NCBI RefSeq assembly: GCF_001426645.1
Contig: NZ_LMEX01000001.1
Span: 882,755-946,754, forward strand
Length of the DNA: 64,000 nt
From: Rhodanobacter sp. Root480
GTDB taxonomy: Bacteria > Pseudomonadota > Gammaproteobacteria > Xanthomonadales > Rhodanobacteraceae
Direction: 5' to 3'
Shown: piece after piece, positions 1 to 8,680 of the stretch
How the letters are laid out: each line of letters begins with the position of its first letter
How positions within the stretch are numbered: position 1 is the stretch's first letter
The notes under the pieces: generated by a model
The model's database searches: none
The model's input: only the letters and a program-made list of their open reading frames with translations
Told to the model about the DNA's origin: nothing
Program-made: the position numbers and the translations under genes

Positions 1-148
1 TCAGCTGCTGAATCGCGGCAAGGTCAACGCGGTGTATCTGGAAATCGGCTCGCGCCATCCGGACGACGCGTGCACCTATCCGGATGTCGACCTGCATGCG
101 CCCGCCGGTGACGCTGCCTATACCCACAAGGACGGTTCACCGTACTAG
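1..148 (+). CDS. Cupin-type protein, C-terminal end only (5' truncated by the window)
   Basis: Reading frame 2 is open from the window edge to the TAG at 146-148 and gives 48 residues, including AVYLEIGSRHPDD and the ending THKDGSPY. This wording (YLE-G-R, then a YPDxDL motif, then a THxDGxPY tail) is what I know from the C-termini of small cupin-domain proteins of unknown function in Proteobacteria. The conserved cupin histidines would lie upstream and are not visible, so substrate and activity cannot be stated. The next gene is convergent, its stop codon lying 22 bp downstream. Confidence 0.6.
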   Translation, partial: QLLNRGKVNAVYLEIGSRHPDDACTYPDVDLHAPAGDAAYTHKDGSPY

Positions 149-170
149 TGCGGCAGCCCGGCGGGCAATC

Positions 171-1418
171 TCAGAGCGCGGCGTCCGAACCCCACAGCGC
201 TTCCATGCTTACGTTCATGCCCAGCTCGTCGAGATCCACCACCTCGGTCACGGCGTGAGCCGTGGGGTCGCCATGGCGACGAATCGGCGCACCGATGCGC
301 AAACCGTCCTGGGTGGTGATCGAGGACACCCGCGGATTGCGGTCGGTGGCGCCCCGGCGCGTGACCACCGCAATGCTGCCGTTGTGCAGACGCACGCCGG
401 TGCCCGGCGGGTAAATACCCAGGGTTTTGATGAACAGCGCCGCATGATGCTCGTTCACCGCCGCCCCCTCGTTGAGAAAGAGCCGCCGCAAGGCCACGTT
501 GGGCAGCATGGCACTGCGGCAGGCGCGGCTGGAAACCCGCGCGCAATAGATGTCGGCCAGCGATACCAACTGGGTCAACGGGTGAATGGCGTCGCCGGAT
601 TTCTTTGCGGGGTAGCCGCTGCCATCCGGGCGCTCGTGATGGTCGCGCACGATTTCCAGCCAGCGTTCGTCGCCAACGCCGCGCTGCTGCAGCCAGTCCA
701 CGCCGCGTTCGCAATGACCGGTCACGTCACGACGCTGTTCGTCGTTCAACTCGCCCACTTCCTGCAGGCGTTGCTGCAGATCGAGCATGCCGAAGTTCAT
801 GGTCAAGGCCCCCGCCACCACGGTGGCGAGGTCGGCCGCGGAGAACGACATGGCTACACCGGCGATCTGGCATGCGATGGCCGCGTTCACCGAATGGCGA
901 ATGGCGTAGGAACCCTCGCGATGCATCAGGATCGAAGCCAGCGCGACATCCGCGTTGGCCCGGCAGGCACGCTGCACCGTGGCGGCCACTTGCAACAGCG
1001 GCGTGGAGACCTCGTCTCCGACCGGCGCGGCGGACAACAACTGCAACTGGCGTCGTGCACCGAGAATGAGCGACAGCGGCGACGGGTTTCGGTCGGGTTC
1101 CGGCGCCGCGGGCTCGTGGGTGGGCGTCGCCCCTGCCCACAACGCATGACGTTCCAGTTTCTCGATCTGGCTTGCGCTGGTTATCACGTGACCGCGGCGC
1201 AGGAGAAGCGTGCCCTTCACATCATAGGCATCGCATGGCAACGGTTCGCCAATCTTGAGATCCGATGGATCGATCAGACGCTTTTGCACATTCGCCCCGC
1301 TTTCAGGTACCGAGCGGTCGAAGCGGTGTGCTCCCGGGTCGATGGTCTCAACCAACCGACCCTCCATTGCGGCAGGCCTTGCAATTGCAACCGCAACCAG
1401 CACCGTGTACCTGTACAT
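171..1418 (-). CDS. HD-GYP domain protein with degraded HD dyad
   Basis: A 415-residue protein. Residues about 48-95 form the small N-terminal domain often found before HD-GYP domains (DLKIGEPLPCDAYD, then GTLLLRRGHVI). The HD-GYP domain follows at about 165-300: RHSVNAA supplies the first histidine, the GYP signature is intact (DHHERPDGSGYP, H260-P270) and ADIYCA follows. The place where HDIGK is expected reads MNFGM (residues 207-211), so the metal-binding His-Asp pair is missing. HD-GYP enzymes hydrolyse cyclic di-GMP; this one may be inactive and act as a binding protein, which is inference. The ATG at 1418 has no usable ribosome site; the ATG at 1367 is an alternative start. Confidence 0.8.
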   Translation of the reverse strand: MYRYTVLVAVAIARPAAMEGRLVETIDPGAHRFDRSVPESGANVQKRLIDPSDLKIGEPLPCDAYDVKGTLLLRRGHVITSASQIEKLERHALWAGATPTHEPAAPEPDRNPSPLSLILGARRQLQLLSAAPVGDEVSTPLLQVAATVQRACRANADVALASILMHREGSYAIRHSVNAAIACQIAGVAMSFSAADLATVVAGALTMNFGMLDLQQRLQEVGELNDEQRRDVTGHCERGVDWLQQRGVGDERWLEIVRDHHERPDGSGYPAKKSGDAIHPLTQLVSLADIYCARVSSRACRSAMLPNVALRRLFLNEGAAVNEHHAALFIKTLGIYPPGTGVRLHNGSIAVVTRRGATDRNPRVSSITTQDGLRIGAPIRRHGDPTAHAVTEVVDLDELGMNVSMEALWGSDAAL

Positions 1419-1445
1419 ACCTGATCGGCGGATGCGCCGTGATCT

Positions 1446-2303
1446 TTAGCCTGGGCCGGAAGAAGCGCCAGACGCGCTACGTCCGGCGGCCGGCAAATCG
1501 GTGCCGACAAGGATCGCGCGGATGGCACGCAGCTTTGCCTTGATCAACGCCTCGTTGGCCGGCCCCGTACGCAACAGAAGCCTCTGGCCCGCCGAAAGGG
1601 ATTCCAGCGCGGGATCCGCGAACACGTAATGGCTCTTCGATCGCAACAGGAGTGCCGGCTGTGCCAGCTCCGGCGCCGCCAGCAGGTCGTCGATCACCAC
1701 AATCAACCGGTCGTTGAAATAGCCATGGGGGTAGCCAAGCTCCTGATAAGCCTGCTGGAACATGGGGTATGCACGCGCATACCAGGCGACCAACTGCGCC
1801 GGATCGACATGCTGCATCACCTCGATATAAGGCGTGTAGCGGTCACTGTTCTGCGCGGCCACGGTGATATGGCCATCGGTTTCGACCGTCGCAAACGCAC
1901 CCTTGGGCGGGTGTGCGGGCAGCATCAACGTACCCATTGCACGCCGCGGCAAGGCATCGATGGTGGCGACGATGCGCGCCACCACCCGCGTCGATACCAG
2001 CAAATCACGCCCCTGGTCTCCACCTGTCAGCGCCATGAGCGCGGCGATCACGTCGTCGTCGCTTTCACCGAGCGGCGGCAGTGAGGCAGTGGACGCAGTA
2101 GCTGGCACCGCCGCCTGCGTGATCGGATGGCGGGGTGACGTCGCCATCGCTGGTGCGACCTGCGTTGTGGCCGATGGCGCCGTTTCACCGGCCGCGGGCG
2201 GTTGCTGCTTCATCTTGTGCGACACATAAAGAGCCACCACCGCAACCACCAGCACCACGACCACAGCCAGCACCCAACTTGCCACCGATGTTTTCTTTTT
2301 CAC
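1446..2303 (-). CDS. DUF3014 membrane-anchored protein
   Basis: A 285-residue protein with one N-terminal transmembrane helix just after the start (ASWVLAVVVVLVVAVVALYV), a Pro/Ala/Thr-rich linker, and a C-terminal domain carrying the DUF3014 pattern: LPPLGESDDDV, VATIDALPRR, RYTPYIEV, LVAWYARAYPMFQQAY, ELGYPHGYFNDRL and VVIDDLLAAPE. The function of the family is not known to me; the topology places the domain in the periplasm. I chose the GTG at 2303 because GGAG sits five bases before it and the helix follows at once; the ATG at 2363 would add 20 residues without a ribosome site. The HD-GYP gene lies 27 bp downstream on the same strand. Confidence 0.8.
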   Translation of the reverse strand: MKKKTSVASWVLAVVVVLVVAVVALYVSHKMKQQPPAAGETAPSATTQVAPAMATSPRHPITQAAVPATASTASLPPLGESDDDVIAALMALTGGDQGRDLLVSTRVVARIVATIDALPRRAMGTLMLPAHPPKGAFATVETDGHITVAAQNSDRYTPYIEVMQHVDPAQLVAWYARAYPMFQQAYQELGYPHGYFNDRLIVVIDDLLAAPELAQPALLLRSKSHYVFADPALESLSAGQRLLLRTGPANEALIKAKLRAIRAILVGTDLPAAGRSASGASSGPG

Positions 2304-2556
2304 GCGTACTCCGTCGTTGCCATTGCACAAGCGGTTCGACTGAAAGCGGTCCGGATCGTTCACGGCCCCGCGTCACGCCGAAGACACCAGCATGTCCGAA
2401 GTGGCCTGCGCATGCGTTGATCTTTCGTTAGCCGGCCGTGCTTTCACCTCGCGTGTCCATGTGTTTTCGCACCATAGCACCCCCTGCACACCGCGCTGCC
2501 GTCATGCCCGCCTCCCCCATCCGCTTCGCCGGCGAACGCGCTCCACGGGCCTGATC

Positions 2557-3159
2557 ATGAAGCAGGCCGGTCTTTTCGATGCGGGCGGCACGCGGATACT
2601 GCTCGACGATGTCAGCGGCAAGATCACGCTGACGCCGGACCTCATCGATGCGCAAACCGCAGCCCAGTGGTTCCGGGCGTTGCACGACGGCATCGTGTGG
2701 AAGAGCGGCCGTCGGGTGATGTACGAACGTGAAGTGGACGTACCGCGATTGCGTGCGCATTTCCGCACCGACGACCCGGCGCTTCCCGACGTGTTGCAAC
2801 AGGCCCTTGGCCGTGTTCGCGCCGCCTTCGGCGCACCGTTCGACAGTATTGGCCTGAATCTCTACCGCGACCAGCACGACAGCGTGGCGCCACACAACGA
2901 CAAGCTCGCGGATATCATCAGAGGCCAGCCGATCGTGTTGCTGTCGCTCGGCGCCACCCGCACCATGACGATCCGCGGCAAGCAGCCACCGCGCCATGTA
3001 TTGCGGGTGGATCTGGACGCCGGCAGTGCGCTGTTGATGAGTTGGGAAACCCAGCTCCACTACGATCACGCCATTCTCAAACAACGCGCTCCCATCGGGC
3101 CGCGCATCAGCCTGGCCTTTAGGGTGCGCGAAGCGGGCAAGACTGGCGATGTTTCCTAA
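2557..3159 (+). CDS. AlkB-like 2OG-Fe(II) oxygenase
   Basis: A 200-residue protein of the AlkB fold, which uses iron, oxygen and 2-oxoglutarate to remove alkyl groups from nucleic acid bases or other substrates. The iron ligands are visible: the HxD pair in PHNDKL, the distal histidine in LHYDHAILK, and the 2-oxoglutarate-binding arginine pair RxxxxxR in PRISLAFR near the C-terminus. NLYRDQHDSVAPHND is the characteristic AlkB lead-in. The ATG at 2557 gives a normal family length; upstream in-frame sequence looks non-coding. The 3' end overlaps the convergent channel gene by four bases. The actual substrate is not evident. Confidence 0.85.
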   Translation: MKQAGLFDAGGTRILLDDVSGKITLTPDLIDAQTAAQWFRALHDGIVWKSGRRVMYEREVDVPRLRAHFRTDDPALPDVLQQALGRVRAAFGAPFDSIGLNLYRDQHDSVAPHNDKLADIIRGQPIVLLSLGATRTMTIRGKQPPRHVLRVDLDAGSALLMSWETQLHYDHAILKQRAPIGPRISLAFRVREAGKTGDVS

Positions 3160-4235
3160 CGGCTGTCGCCTTTGGGAAAGCGCACCCGCTCCGGCTCGGC
3201 GTTGAGCCGCTGCAGCATTGCGGCGATCAGGCGGGATTTGACGCTGCCGGCCTGTTTGGGATCCACCACGTAGCGCACGATCGCGTCGATCCAGGTATTG
3301 GCGTTGACCCGAAACAGCACCGACGGCCGCTCGTGCACCTGCACCTGGTCCACCGGGGTGGACGCCAGGATGTCGCGGAAAACCTGCACGCGTTCGATCA
3401 TCGCCTCGCCCAGTTCCGCCTCCGCCGCCTCGCGCATCACCCGGCCCACGAACTCAAAGTCGCTGTCGTAGCCCACCTGGAAGGAAATCTCGTTCCAGAT
3501 ATACGGAAAAACCGGCCATGAATAGTTGTAGATGGCGCTGGTCAGCACGTTGGCATTGGGAAACTTCACCAGGCGCCCGCTGGGATGATCGGTGGAGACA
3601 TAGGGCCCGCCAACCTCCCACAGCGTCGTATCCAGGTAGGTCACGTCGATGACATCGCCGGTGGCCTCGCCGATGCTTATGCGGTCGCCCACGCGATAGG
3701 GCTCGCGCGCAAGGATGTAGATCCAGCCGATGAAGCTGGTGATCGGCGTCTGCAACGCAAAACCCAGCACCAGCGAGATAAGTCCCAGCGAAGCGGCGGC
3801 TGCGTACCAGTTGGCGAACAACACCGAAACCACGATGGACGCCAGCACCACGTACACCACCAGGCGCAGGATGCGGCGCAGGTTGTAGCGGGTGACCGCC
3901 GTCTCCGCCCGCTCGATGGCGTAAACGCGCGCCAGCCTGGCTGCCGCCAGAGTCAACACGATTGCCATCGCGCCCACGCTGGCTCGCCGCAGCAGCGGAA
4001 CGTAGCGCGCGGCGAAATCGAAGTAATGCAGCCGCAACAGGTAAAACACCACCGCCAGCACAATCAACGCCAACGCATAGGTCCCCAGCCAGAACTTGTG
4101 CCGGCGCGGTACCGCTGGCGGCTTTTCATCGCCGCAGTCGCGCGAGCGCTGCCGCATGGCGCGCTGTACTTGTTCATCTTGGGCCTTCGCCGGGTCGAGG
4201 GCGCTGTTGGCGACGGATGGGGAGGGATCGGTCAC
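3156..4235 (-). CDS. MscS-family mechanosensitive channel
   Basis: A 359-residue inner-membrane protein. A hydrophilic N-terminal tail of about 45 residues is followed by transmembrane helices near 48-68, 85-100 and 122-142, then the pore-lining helix (SLGLISLVLGFALQTPITSF) and the start of the MscS beta domain (YRVGDRISIGEATGDVIDV, VKFPNANVL). MscS channels open under membrane tension and release solutes during hypo-osmotic shock. The start is GTG at 4235. The gene overlaps the convergent AlkB-like gene by four bases and is divergent from xthA. Confidence 0.88.
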   Translation of the reverse strand: MTDPSPSVANSALDPAKAQDEQVQRAMRQRSRDCGDEKPPAVPRRHKFWLGTYALALIVLAVVFYLLRLHYFDFAARYVPLLRRASVGAMAIVLTLAAARLARVYAIERAETAVTRYNLRRILRLVVYVVLASIVVSVLFANWYAAAASLGLISLVLGFALQTPITSFIGWIYILAREPYRVGDRISIGEATGDVIDVTYLDTTLWEVGGPYVSTDHPSGRLVKFPNANVLTSAIYNYSWPVFPYIWNEISFQVGYDSDFEFVGRVMREAAEAELGEAMIERVQVFRDILASTPVDQVQVHERPSVLFRVNANTWIDAIVRYVVDPKQAGSVKSRLIAAMLQRLNAEPERVRFPKGDSR

Positions 4236-4385
4236 GCATGCTTTCCCGGCTGGCCGAAGTACGGCGTAGGGCCAGCGAACTACACCGGCGGTACCGATAA
4301 AGTGAAAGCCAGCGCCTGCATGCTCACTGCGCGTGCACCATCGCGCCCGCTAGCATCCGGCAGTCCATCCCGATGGAGCCGTCGC

Positions 4386-5228
4386 GTGTCCCCGCTCAAG
4401 CTCGCCACTTTCAATATCAATGGCATCCGCTCGCGACTGCCGATCCTGCTGGCATGGCTGGAGCGCGAGACGCCCGACATCGTCTGCCTGCAGGAACTGA
4501 AGGCGCCCGATGATGCGTTTCCGATCGCCGAGATCCGCGCCGCCGGCTACGGTGCGCTGTGGCAGGGACAAACCTCCTGGAACGGCGTGGCGATTCTCGC
4601 CCGCGGTGGCGACCCGGTGGAAAGCCGGCGCGGCCTGCCCGGCGATCCGGCCGACAAACAGAGCCGCTACCTGGAGGCGGCGGCGCATGGCGTCATGGTC
4701 GGTTGCCTCTACCTGCCCAACGGCAACCCGCAACCGGGGCCGAAATTCGACTACAAACTGGCGTGGTTCGAGCGGCTGATCAAGCACGCCGCGCGCCTCT
4801 ACAAGAGCGGTCACCCGGTGGTGCTGGCGGGTGATTTCAACGTGGTCCCCACCGACGAGGACATCTACAACCCGCGCTCATGGCTGAAGGATGCCCTGCT
4901 GCAACCTGAAAGCCGCGCGTGCTACCAGCGACTACTGGCGCAAGGCTGGACCGACGCCTTGCGTGCCCGTCACCCGGATGATCGCATCTACACGTTCTGG
5001 GATTATTTCCGCCAGCACTGGCCGCGCAATTCGGGCCTTCGCATCGACCATCTGCTGCTGAGCGCCGATCTGGCGCCGCGGCTGAAAGATGCCAACGTCG
5101 ATCGCTGGGTACGCGACCTGCCCCATCCCAGCGATCACGCACCGACCTGGATCACGCTGGACATGGCGGCCCGGCGCAAATCCGCCGCGCCGCGCAAGAC
5201 CGCCCGCCCGCGGCCGGCCGAGCCTTGA
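4386..5228 (+). CDS. xthA: Exodeoxyribonuclease III
   Basis: A 280-residue exonuclease III / AP endonuclease, which cuts abasic sites and trims 3' ends in base-excision repair. Family motifs in order: LKLATFNINGIRSRL, CLQELKAPD (metal-binding Glu), NGVAILARG, GDFNVVPTDEDIYNP, LRIDHLLLS, and the catalytic SDHAPTW near the C-terminus. The GTG at 4386 has GGAG eight bases upstream and places the LKLATFNIN motif at the N-terminus as in the family. A basic, Pro/Ala-rich tail (AARRKSAAPRKTARPRP) of about 20 residues extends past the usual end. The gene is convergent with the CsbD gene. Confidence 0.93.
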   Translation: MSPLKLATFNINGIRSRLPILLAWLERETPDIVCLQELKAPDDAFPIAEIRAAGYGALWQGQTSWNGVAILARGGDPVESRRGLPGDPADKQSRYLEAAAHGVMVGCLYLPNGNPQPGPKFDYKLAWFERLIKHAARLYKSGHPVVLAGDFNVVPTDEDIYNPRSWLKDALLQPESRACYQRLLAQGWTDALRARHPDDRIYTFWDYFRQHWPRNSGLRIDHLLLSADLAPRLKDANVDRWVRDLPHPSDHAPTWITLDMAARRKSAAPRKTARPRPAEP

Positions 5229-5333
5229 CCAGGCCACGAGCGGGCGCGATGGCTGCAGCCCGCCATCGGTTTCTCGGCAAGCGGCCGGTGACAACCGACC
5301 CTGGCCAATCCCTGGCCGGGCCATCAAGCGCCG

Positions 5334-5522
5334 TCAATGGCGACGGTCGGCTTCCCGCTTGGCGTCGTCGTTAGCCTTGCCAACCTTTTTCTGGACCTTG
5401 CCGACGTTTTTCTCCACGGCGCCCTTTGCTTCCTGCCATTTGTCGCCCGTGACCTTGCCGGCCACTTCCTTCACGGCACCCTTGACCTCGTGCTTCGTAC
5501 CCTCGACGCGATTGTGATCCAT
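5334..5522 (-). CDS. CsbD-family stress protein
   Basis: A 62-residue, strongly charged protein beginning [20 protein letters not shown] and continuing [21 protein letters not shown], the repeated amphipathic pattern of the CsbD family. These proteins are abundant in general stress responses and have no known enzymatic role. The ATG at 5522 is preceded by GGAGAG with a short spacer, so the longer reading frame upstream is rejected. The neighbouring flavoprotein gene is divergent. Confidence 0.9.
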   Translation of the reverse strand: MDHNRVEGTKHEVKGAVKEVAGKVTGDKWQEAKGAVEKNVGKVQKKVGKANDDAKREADRRH

Positions 5523-5689
5523 GCCAACTCTCCGCAAGCCTGCGGCGTGCAGGCGTTTCGTTTGTACGACGAGGGCGGTCGACAGGCCGTGACCGGCCTG
5601 TTTGCACGATGTTTGCGGGTGCCGATGCGCACGTTGCATTCACGGTCCGGGCCGGCAAGCTGTGTGACCACCTCGTCCGGACGCTCCGC

Positions 5690-6589
5690 ATGGCCCACAC
5701 CTACGACTGTCTGATCATCGGCGCCGGTCCCGCGGGACTCACGGCGGCGACCTACCTGGCGCGGTTCCGGCGCGACATCGTGGTGCTGGACGGCGGCCAG
5801 AGCCGCGCCCGCTGGATTCCGGCCAGCCACAACTGCCCCGGCTTTCCCTTCGGCGTAGCTGGCAACGAATTGCTGGCACGTTATCGCACCCACGCACGGG
5901 AATACGGTGTACCGATCGTGGAAACGCAGGTACAGACCCTGGCCAGAGAGGGCCCTGCCTTTGTCGCCGGTGATGGAACGTGCGAATGGCGGGCACGTCA
6001 TGTGATCCTGGCCACCGGCGTGGTCGACCGGCTGCCCGAGATGGCGGACGTGGATGACGCCATCCACAGCGGCGTGGTGCGCTTGTGCGCGGTTTGCGAT
6101 GGCTACGAAGCCCGCGACGAAGCGATCGGCGTACTCGCCCCGGCCGCCGAGGCGCTCGACCATGCCGAATTCCTGCGCACGTTTTCACGCAAGGTCGCCG
6201 CGTTGGTCATAGATGAACCCGGCATGCTTGATGACGCATGGCGGCGGCGCGCGGACCGTGCCGGTATCACGTTGTACCCCGCGCCCACCCGGCTGTCGCT
6301 GCGCGCCGGCGGTTGCCAGGCGGATTTCAGCGACGGCACCACGCTGCGCATGGATACGCTCTACCCCGTGCTTGGCGCCGAAGCGCAATGCGCGCTGGTT
6401 CGCGCACTCGGCGCGCGGCTCGATGCCGTTGGGGCGCTGCATGTGGACGAACGGATGCACACCAGCGTGGAGGGTTTGTATGCGATTGGCGATGTGGTCA
6501 GCGGGCTCAACCAGATCAGCGTGGCGGTGGGCCATGCCGCGCTGGCCGCCAGCGCAGTGCACCAGCGTCTTCCGTCGAACCCCCGGTGA
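5690..6589 (+). CDS. NAD(P)/FAD-dependent oxidoreductase, thioredoxin-reductase-like
   Basis: A 299-residue flavoprotein of the thioredoxin reductase superfamily. The FAD motif [16 protein letters not shown] is at residues 11-26 and the C-terminal FAD motif reads [21 protein letters not shown] CxxC pair sits in the expected redox-centre position (LCAVCDGYE). The second nucleotide-binding loop, usually GGGxSAxxEA, reads [15 protein letters not shown], so the standard NADPH motif is lost; electron donor and partner are unclear. The ATG at 5690 begins [13 protein letters not shown], matching the normal family start. It is divergent from the CsbD gene and stands alone. Confidence 0.85.
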   Translation: MAHTYDCLIIGAGPAGLTAATYLARFRRDIVVLDGGQSRARWIPASHNCPGFPFGVAGNELLARYRTHAREYGVPIVETQVQTLAREGPAFVAGDGTCEWRARHVILATGVVDRLPEMADVDDAIHSGVVRLCAVCDGYEARDEAIGVLAPAAEALDHAEFLRTFSRKVAALVIDEPGMLDDAWRRRADRAGITLYPAPTRLSLRAGGCQADFSDGTTLRMDTLYPVLGAEAQCALVRALGARLDAVGALHVDERMHTSVEGLYAIGDVVSGLNQISVAVGHAALAASAVHQRLPSNPR

Positions 6590-6915
6590 GGATCGGTTCC
6601 CCGCGCCGTGCCGACAGCCGAGGCCACAGCTGTGCGGGTAGAAGATCAGGTGTTGATCAAGGGCGCGACGTTGCGAACCGACACGCGGTGGTATCGGCAA
6701 AAACCAGCCAACGGCAATGCGCGGGAAAGCGCATATACGCGCGAATCAATTCACCGTACCGGTGCCACCACTTGCGGATCGGGGCGAACGACGACGGAAT
6801 GTTCGAGCCATCGGACTGACGATGTATTCAACACCGCCGGAAAACTTGCATATACTTCCGCCGCTGGGGGCAGCAGGGGCGGCGGCATATAACCGTGCGT
6901 CAGGGAGATTCGCGA
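6590..6915. other. 326-bp non-coding gap upstream of the solitary GMC gene
   Basis: No convincing gene is present. The stretch is richer in A and T than its flanks. A TATACT hexamer at 6851-6856 with TTCAAC at 6827-6832 (18-bp spacer) is a possible promoter for the GMC gene, and a CACCG-TAC-CGGTG palindrome lies at 6752-6764. Both are weak signals on their own. Confidence 0.4.
6752..6764. promoter_or_regulatory. 13-bp palindrome, possible operator
   Basis: CACCG-TAC-CGGTG has perfect five-base arms around three bases and lies 150-165 bp upstream of the GMC start and about 65 bp before the candidate promoter. No regulator gene is adjacent, so its role is open. Confidence 0.25.
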
Positions 6916-8598
6916 GTGATAGTCGACTACCAGGATGGTTTGTCTACCACAGATATCGAAGCGGATCTTTGCGTCATCGGCGCAGGACCCGCAGGCATCG
7001 CCATTGCACAATCGTTCGTAGGGACGTCGGTGAATGTCTGTCTCATCGAAGGTGGCGGCCTTGCTGGTGAGCATGAAATGCAAGCGCTGTATGAAGGTTC
7101 GTCCATTGGGCCGTTGCCGTTCGATGCGTCGACATCACGCATGCGGGCGTTCGGCGGAAGCTGCAATCTCTGGGGCGGCGGGTGCATTCCACTGGCCGAG
7201 CTCGACCTGACCGAGCGTGATTGGGTACCGCACAGCGGCTGGCCCATTTCCTACGCCGAACTCGAACCGCATTACCGCCAAGCGCAGAAGTTCTGCGGTA
7301 TCGGCGAGAAGGCCTTCGAATCGGGTTCGTTTCTGCAATCATTGCCACGCCCGCCAATCGCCTTCGACGAAACCAGCGGGCTGGTCAATCGAACGTTCGT
7401 CAGCACCCCCATGATCTTCAGCGACGCCTATCGCGGCGAACTGGAGCGCGCACCGAATATCCGGGTGCTGCTGCACGCGAACCTGCTGGAATTGCGGACC
7501 TCACCCGATGGCAGCGTCGTGCAAGGCGCGGTTATCGGCTCGGTCGCCGGGCGCCGCAGCATGGTTCACGCGCGCCACTATGTATTGGCCTGCGGCGGCC
7601 TGGAGAACGCGCGAGCGCTGCTGCTTTCCAATGCCGTGGCACCCAACGGACTCGGCAACGACCATGATGTCGTCGGCCGCTATTTCATGGACCACCCCAG
7701 CAGCAGGCTAGGCGCGATTTTCGGCGAGGGTGGCGATCAGGTTATACGGCCGTACGACCGTGACCTGGGCAAGGGAGATGTTCCCTCCTATCCGGAGATC
7801 ACGCTCTCCGATGAGGTGCAGCGTGCCCGCAAGCTGTTGAACGCACGCGTTCACGCGTTTCCGGTGGAAAGGACAGTGCCCCGTGGCTTGCAGGCCTTGC
7901 GGCAACTGCGCGCCAGCTGGCGTCGCACCGGGAGCGAGCCGACGGTGGAGGAGCGACTCTGCACCGCCTTGAACCACCGCCCGAGAATGGTGCAGCCATC
8001 CGATGCCTCGCCCGCGATGCTGGCGCTGCGCACCGGCATCGGCGCCGTCGATATCCTGCGGGCGTTCGTGAACAAGTTGAACGACCGCCCCAGCGTGGAA
8101 AGCGATCATGTCGATCTCGTCGGCTTTTTCGAGCAGGCGCCGAATCCCCAGAGCCGGGTGATGCTTGGCGATGACCGGGATGCCCTGGGCCTGCGGAAGA
8201 TCTGCGTGGATTGGCGGCTTACCGAGCTCGACCTCCACACCTACCGCGTGGCAGCGGAAATGTTCGGCCAGAACGTGGCTCGCGCATGCGGGGGTCGATT
8301 CGAGCCGGAGGCCTGGTTGCGCGACGGCAGCCAAGTACCGCCGATGTACACCACCGCCCATCACCTGGGCACGACGCGGATGGCGGACGACCCGAAGAAA
8401 GGCGTGGTCGATCGCCACGGCAAGGTGCATGGCGTAGCCAACCTGCACATAGCCGGCAGTTCCGTGTTCCCGACCGGCGGCTGGGCGTTTCCGACACTCA
8501 CGATCGTCGCCTTGAGCCTGCGCCTGGCCGAAAACATCAAGGCGAAACTGCGGTCGGACGCACTGGCCGAGATGGGGACTCAGGCGAACGCCGCCTGA
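6916..8598 (+). CDS. GMC family FAD-dependent oxidoreductase (solitary)
   Basis: A 560-residue member of the glucose-methanol-choline oxidoreductase family. The FAD-binding GAGPAG is at residues 22-27, SCNLWGGGC is the flavin-region motif, and the C-terminal half carries HHLGTTRMADD near 481, where the active-site His of this family lies, and GSSVFPTGGWAFPTLTIVAL. There is no signal peptide. The GTG at 6916 has AGGGAGA at a good distance; the GTG seven codons upstream lacks this. It is transcribed alone, ending at a strong palindrome shared with the convergent FMN reductase. The alcohol or sugar substrate cannot be deduced. It differs clearly from the Fe-S GMC protein at 50.4 kb. Confidence 0.85.
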   Translation: MIVDYQDGLSTTDIEADLCVIGAGPAGIAIAQSFVGTSVNVCLIEGGGLAGEHEMQALYEGSSIGPLPFDASTSRMRAFGGSCNLWGGGCIPLAELDLTERDWVPHSGWPISYAELEPHYRQAQKFCGIGEKAFESGSFLQSLPRPPIAFDETSGLVNRTFVSTPMIFSDAYRGELERAPNIRVLLHANLLELRTSPDGSVVQGAVIGSVAGRRSMVHARHYVLACGGLENARALLLSNAVAPNGLGNDHDVVGRYFMDHPSSRLGAIFGEGGDQVIRPYDRDLGKGDVPSYPEITLSDEVQRARKLLNARVHAFPVERTVPRGLQALRQLRASWRRTGSEPTVEERLCTALNHRPRMVQPSDASPAMLALRTGIGAVDILRAFVNKLNDRPSVESDHVDLVGFFEQAPNPQSRVMLGDDRDALGLRKICVDWRLTELDLHTYRVAAEMFGQNVARACGGRFEPEAWLRDGSQVPPMYTTAHHLGTTRMADDPKKGVVDRHGKVHGVANLHIAGSSVFPTGGWAFPTLTIVALSLRLAENIKAKLRSDALAEMGTQANAA

Positions 8599-8637
8599 CT
8601 CCCTTCATTACAGAATTATCCGGTGTTGTAAACACTC

Positions 8638-8663
8638 GCCGCCTGGCGCCATGGCCAGGCGGC
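8638..8663. terminator. Hairpin between convergent genes, probable bidirectional terminator
   Basis: GCCGCCTGGC and GCCAGGCGGC form a perfect 10-bp stem with a six-base loop in the 82-bp gap between two convergent stop codons. There is no T-tract on either side, so intrinsic termination is likely but unproven. Confidence 0.5.
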
Positions 8664-8680
8664 AGCGGTCGTTGCGACGT

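Noticed and set aside
6608-6892. Small open frames between the reductase-like and GMC genes
   Set aside because: No ribosome site, no family resemblance and overlap with the candidate promoter.
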